Below are positions 60,949 through 64,000 of a DNA stretch of 64,000 nucleotides, one piece after another. The DNA is from an uncultured Prevotellaceae bacterium. Its GTDB lineage: Bacteria > Bacteroidota > Bacteroidia > Bacteroidales > Muribaculaceae. The translations under genes and the position numbers were made by a program. Where the stretch lies: positions 124,001 to 188,000 of the forward strand of contig ONOU01000001.1 in assembly GCA_900319525.1 (NCBI GenBank), given 5' to 3'. Every line of letters starts with the position of its first letter. Position 1 is the first letter of the stretch. Under the pieces are notes generated by a model. It saw only the letters and a list, made by a program, of their open reading frames with translations, was not told the DNA's origin and ran no database searches.

Positions 60949-62802
60949 TCATTTTAACAGTTTAGCGTTGAAGGCTTTTAATGTTGCAAGCACGTTGGTG
61001 CGCACGTTGATGAAGTGCTCAATACCCAGGGCCTTGAATTCGTCGGTCTCGGGACCAGCCAGTACGAGTTCGGCACGGCCATTGAGTTCCTTTACAGCCT
61101 CGGGGATCAGAGCGGCATACTCGTCGTCACTGGAGCAGAGCACGACAACGTCGGCCTTCTTCTCCATAGCGGCGTCCATACCTTCCTTGACGGTCTTGAA
61201 ACCGTTGTTGTCGATGAGTTCGTAACCAGCGCAGGCAAAGAAGTTGTCGCTGAACTGGGCACGGGCCAGACGCATAGCCAGGTTGCCAATGGTGAGCATA
61301 AACACCTTGGGAGTGTTGGCAGCGTGTTCGGTCTGGAGACGGATCTCCTCGAACTGCTCGGCCAGACGCTTGGTGTTCAACTTCACGGCACCCTCATCCT
61401 CCTCGACGTTGCAGCCGCAGTGGCAGCAGCAAGCCTCGCGGGCATCAGCCTTGTCGGCAGCCTTCTCGGTGAAGTTGGGGAACTGGTTGGTACCCAGCAA
61501 CTGCTCACGGCGCTTGGCCACCTTGTCAAAGCGTGCATTGGCACTGGCGTTGACGGCGTTGATGATGTCACCGCTCTCGAGAGCAGCCTTGAAACCGCCC
61601 TTGTCCTCGACCTCGAGGAAGAGCTTCCAGCCCTGCTCGGCCAGATTCTTGGTCAGCATCTCCACATAGTAGGAACCGCCAGCGGGGTCAACGACCTTGT
61701 CGAGGTGGCTCTCTTCCTTGAGCAGGATCTGCTGGTTGCGGGCGATGCGCTCGCTGAAGTCGTCGCTCTTCTTGTAAGGAGCGTCAAACGGGGTGACAAC
61801 CAGTGAGTCAACACCTGCCAGGACGGCACTCATGGCCTCGGTCTGGCTGCGCAACAGGTTCACGTAGCTGTCATAGATAGTCTGGTTGAAACGGGTGGTC
61901 TCGGCATTGACGTTCATCATGCACGAGTAATCGTTCTCGGGCTTGAACTCCTTGACGATCATGGCCCACAGTTCGCGAGCGGCGCGGAACTTGGCAATCT
62001 CCATGAAGTAAACCGTCGAAACGCCCATGTTGAACTTGATGCGGTTAGCCACCTCGTCGGCGGTGAAACCGGCCTCGGTCATCATGGCCATCCACTCGGC
62101 ACCCCAAGCCAGGGCATAACCCAACTCCTGGTAGATGTAGGCACCGGCGTTGTTCAATGCCAGCGAGTCAACGCTGAGCACGCGCAGGTGAGCGACGGGC
62201 TTAACGGTGTTCATCAGGTCGGTAGCCATCTTGACGATATCGCCAGGGAAGGGCTCGCCGTGCTTGAACATGCGCTTGAACGGATTGAAGGCGATTGAGC
62301 CAACAAAGGTGTCCTCGCAGCCAGCCTCCTTGCACAGGGCTACCAACTGCTCGGCATAACCCAGGGCGCACTTGGGGCAGCACTGGATGTTGATTTCACA
62401 AGCAGGGAGGACGATGCCAGCCAGCAGGGCCTTGAGATCAACGTCACCACCATGGAAACGGAAGCCAATCGAGTTGATACCCTTGTCAAGAACCTCGAGA
62501 GCCTTGGCGTTGGCAGCCTTTACATCCTCGCTGTTAACGTCGATGTCCTGGCGAACCTTCCAGTCGTTGTTGTAGCGAGTACCGCGGACATAGGGGAACT
62601 CACCAGGGAGTGATTTGGTCTGCTTGAGGTCGGCAATGTCAACGCTGCGATACAGCGGCTGAGCATTGAAGCCCTCGTTTGTCCGCCAAACCATTTTCTT
62701 CTCAAAGTCGGCCCCTTTCAGGTCAACTTCGGCCTTGGCACGCCACTCCTCGGGAGTGACAGGCGCGAATTGGTCGAACAATTTCTTTTTTGTTTCTGCC
62801 AT
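60949..62802 (-). CDS. mutA: Methylmalonyl-CoA mutase small subunit
   Basis: A 617-residue partner of MutB. It has the barrel domain ([43 protein letters not shown]) and a degenerate B12-like domain ([19 protein letters not shown]) without the DxHxxG motif, as usual for the non-catalytic subunit. The linker between the domains carries a striking CCCHCGC cluster at residues 458-464, near acidic residues, which looks able to bind metal. It is the first gene of the mutAB unit. Confidence 0.95.
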   Translation of the reverse strand: MAETKKKLFDQFAPVTPEEWRAKAEVDLKGADFEKKMVWRTNEGFNAQPLYRSVDIADLKQTKSLPGEFPYVRGTRYNNDWKVRQDIDVNSEDVKAANAKALEVLDKGINSIGFRFHGGDVDLKALLAGIVLPACEINIQCCPKCALGYAEQLVALCKEAGCEDTFVGSIAFNPFKRMFKHGEPFPGDIVKMATDLMNTVKPVAHLRVLSVDSLALNNAGAYIYQELGYALAWGAEWMAMMTEAGFTADEVANRIKFNMGVSTVYFMEIAKFRAARELWAMIVKEFKPENDYSCMMNVNAETTRFNQTIYDSYVNLLRSQTEAMSAVLAGVDSLVVTPFDAPYKKSDDFSERIARNQQILLKEESHLDKVVDPAGGSYYVEMLTKNLAEQGWKLFLEVEDKGGFKAALESGDIINAVNASANARFDKVAKRREQLLGTNQFPNFTEKAADKADAREACCCHCGCNVEEDEGAVKLNTKRLAEQFEEIRLQTEHAANTPKVFMLTIGNLAMRLARAQFSDNFFACAGYELIDNNGFKTVKEGMDAAMEKKADVVVLCSSDDEYAALIPEAVKELNGRAELVLAGPETDEFKALGIEHFINVRTNVLATLKAFNAKLLK

Positions 62803-62886
62803 AAAAATAGTAAATTATATAGTAACCTTTAAAATAATAGTCACTGTTGATCAATGCAACGCTGGACAATCCCAGCATTCAAGCGG

Positions 62887-62894
62887 CAAAGGTA
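62887..62894 (-). promoter_or_regulatory. -7 box for mutAB
   Basis: Minus-strand TACCTTTG followed by CCGC. The leader to the mutA ATG is about 80 bases, too short for a cobalamin riboswitch, and I see none. Confidence 0.55.
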
Positions 62895-62986
62895 CGAATA
62901 ATTGCCGAATAAAAATCTAATTTTCACATTAAACATTATTAAAAAGAAGGAACAGCTGTCCTAGGGGCTGGATAATCGGCGGCAAA

Positions 62987-63018
62987 TTTGCGCGCATGAG
63001 ACAAAAAAAGTACTTTTG
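62987..63018 (+). promoter_or_regulatory. Bacteroidetes promoter for the acyltransferase gene
   Basis: TTTG (62987-62990), exactly 20 bases, TACTTTTG (63011-63018). The ATG at 63030 is only 11 bases further, so the mRNA leader would be very short. Confidence 0.8.
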
Positions 63019-63029
63019 CATAACAAATT

Positions 63030-64000
63030 ATGCTGCTATCATTACTACTGGCCATATTGATCTTAACCCTATATGGATCACGCCTAGCAACTGGCGGGTT
63101 CCATGCCGACTATCTGGATAGAGGGAAAACCGACTCAATCAAGGGGATCTTTATCCTGTTGATCGTATTGGCTCATTCCATGCAGTATGTAAAAGGTTGC
63201 TGCTATTCGCCTGTGAGATTCGGCGACACGGCTTTCAAGTGGTTCCTTCATGAACTGTCACAGCTGGTTGTAGTGATGTTTCTTTTTTATTCGGGGTATG
63301 GCGTTGGCGAGTCTTTCAAGAAGAAAGGGGCCGCCTATGTGAAAAAGATACCCCGGCACCGCATCCTGGCGACACTCGTCAACTTTGACATCGCCGTCGG
63401 TGTCTTTATCATCATCAATCTGTTACTAGGTGTGCCCATCACCCTGCGGCAAAGCCTGCTGTCGTTCACCGGGTGGGAAGATGTGGGCAACAGCAATTGG
63501 TATATCTTTGTCATACTGGTGTGCTACACATTGACCTATATGGTACTATCCGTCGCCAGGACCAAGCTTGCGAGAGTAACGCTCCTGTTCGCCTCGTGCC
63601 TGCCGGTCATGCTGGTGTTGTACTATACTCGCGGCAGCTGGTGGTATGACACGATGCTGTGTTACCCTGCGGGCTTCGCCTTCTCCATGTACAGGCGGCA
63701 GGCCGAGTCCCTGTTCAAGAAACGCTACTGGATAGCCCTGTGCGCATGCGTTGTCGCGTTCTTTGTCCTGCGCGCCATTCAGCCCGACAACTACCGGCTG
63801 GCCTATAACCTGATGAGCATATCCTTTGCCCTGATTGTCGTGCTGACAACCATGAAGCTGGGCATTGACAATCCCCTATTGCGCTGGGCGGGCAGCAACC
63901 TGTTCCCGATTTATATCTACATGAGAGTTCCCATGCTGATTATCGAACAGACGCACCCCGAACTGATTGCCGCCCAACCCTTCCTCTTCATTCTCATCAG
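63030..64000 (+). CDS. Acyltransferase family 3 membrane protein (partial, runs off the window)
   Basis: The frame is open from ATG 63030 to the window end, giving 323 residues without a stop. About ten hydrophobic helices are visible. KTDSIKGIFILLIVLAHSMQYV near the N-terminus carries the helix-1 His of acyltransferase-3 (OafA/YrhL-like) proteins, and FLFYSGYGVGESFKKKG and LLRWAGSNLFPIYIYM fit the family's later helices. Such proteins O-acylate surface polysaccharides or lipids. The substrate is unknown, and the C-terminus is missing because of the window edge, not a truncation. Confidence 0.82.
   Translation, partial: MLLSLLLAILILTLYGSRLATGGFHADYLDRGKTDSIKGIFILLIVLAHSMQYVKGCCYSPVRFGDTAFKWFLHELSQLVVVMFLFYSGYGVGESFKKKGAAYVKKIPRHRILATLVNFDIAVGVFIIINLLLGVPITLRQSLLSFTGWEDVGNSNWYIFVILVCYTLTYMVLSVARTKLARVTLLFASCLPVMLVLYYTRGSWWYDTMLCYPAGFAFSMYRRQAESLFKKRYWIALCACVVAFFVLRAIQPDNYRLAYNLMSISFALIVVLTTMKLGIDNPLLRWAGSNLFPIYIYMRVPMLIIEQTHPELIAAQPFLFILI

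Noticed and set aside
60949..62802. MutA lacking the B12 DxHxxG motif as a sign of decay
   Set aside because: The small mutase subunit normally lacks this motif; only MutB binds cobalamin.
62803..62886. Cobalamin riboswitch before mutA
   Set aside because: The predicted leader is about 80 bases and shows no B12-box-like sequence.
1..64000. tRNA, rRNA, insertion sequence, prophage, defence or biosynthetic cluster
   Set aside because: I looked through all intergenic gaps and found no cloverleaf-like segment, transposase, integrase, restriction or toxin-antitoxin gene that I could support.

Overview
This window looks like a chromosomal segment of a Bacteroidales bacterium, probably a gut Muribaculaceae or Prevotellaceae relative. 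Several signs agree. Many intergenic regions carry the Bacteroidetes -7 box (TAnnTTTG), three of them with a perfect TTTG 20 bases upstream. Leaders are A-rich rather than Shine-Dalgarno. Lineage-typical families are present (DUF3784, DUF4293, DUF5686, PorT-type barrels, LysM plus PBP1 proteins, an OadG with a lamin-tail domain). Sodium-coupled succinate-to-propionate fermentation is encoded. I find no rRNA, tRNA, CRISPR array, insertion sequence or prophage; most of the window reads as core genome.

Layout. 0-2.5 kb: etfB and etfA, each preceded by a copy of an unusual heptad-repeat leader, then a small basic protein. 2.5-6.9 kb (minus): an ECF sigma/anti-sigma operon with two secreted products, a second paralogous beta-barrel gene, and an orphan secreted protein. 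6.9-10.2 kb: rlmH diverging from nadC, a DAHP synthase/chorismate mutase fusion and an SDR. 10.3-15.1 kb (minus): a five-gene methylmalonyl-CoA epimerase/decarboxylase operon. 15.2-24.8 kb: DUF3784, map, DUF1963, a GH29 fucosidase, a CvfB-like regulator, a DUF3298 lipoprotein, rsmG, an MBL hydrolase, nhaC and a secreted protein with a sorting-type tail. 24.9-28.4 kb (minus): flavodiiron protein plus NfnA/NfnB-like subunits. 28.5-37 kb: GH20 hexosaminidase diverging from a DUF5686 outer-membrane protein, dnaE, trxA. 37-44.9 kb: hydE and a transglutaminase-like protein (minus), lepA and a Pif1-like helicase with TPRs. 44.9-51.2 kb: a 0.7 kb AT-rich gap, a heterodimeric ABC exporter, nhaD and DUF4293. 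51.3-58.7 kb: a TPR protein with dnaG, then a LysM/PBP1 protein with a PorT barrel. 58.8-62.8 kb (minus): methylmalonyl-CoA mutase. The right edge cuts an acyltransferase-3 gene.

How the genes fit together. MutA/MutB convert succinyl-CoA to R-methylmalonyl-CoA, the epimerase interconverts R and S forms, and the membrane decarboxylase releases propionyl-CoA while exporting Na+. NhaC and NhaD would use or balance that gradient. ETF, NfnAB, flavodiiron protein, thioredoxin and HydE form an anaerobic redox set. GH20 and GH29 point to host mucin or milk-type glycans as carbon sources.

The most distinctive non-genic signals are two repeat families built on 7-bp units. One is an inverted repeat plus (AACTAAA)n tract ending just before the start codons of etfB, etfA and oadB, with a simpler tract before map. 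The other is a TAGACCC/TAGACCT tract abutting a perfect or near-perfect hairpin at the 3' ends of rlmH and nhaC. I do not see a clear new defence, mobile or biosynthetic system.
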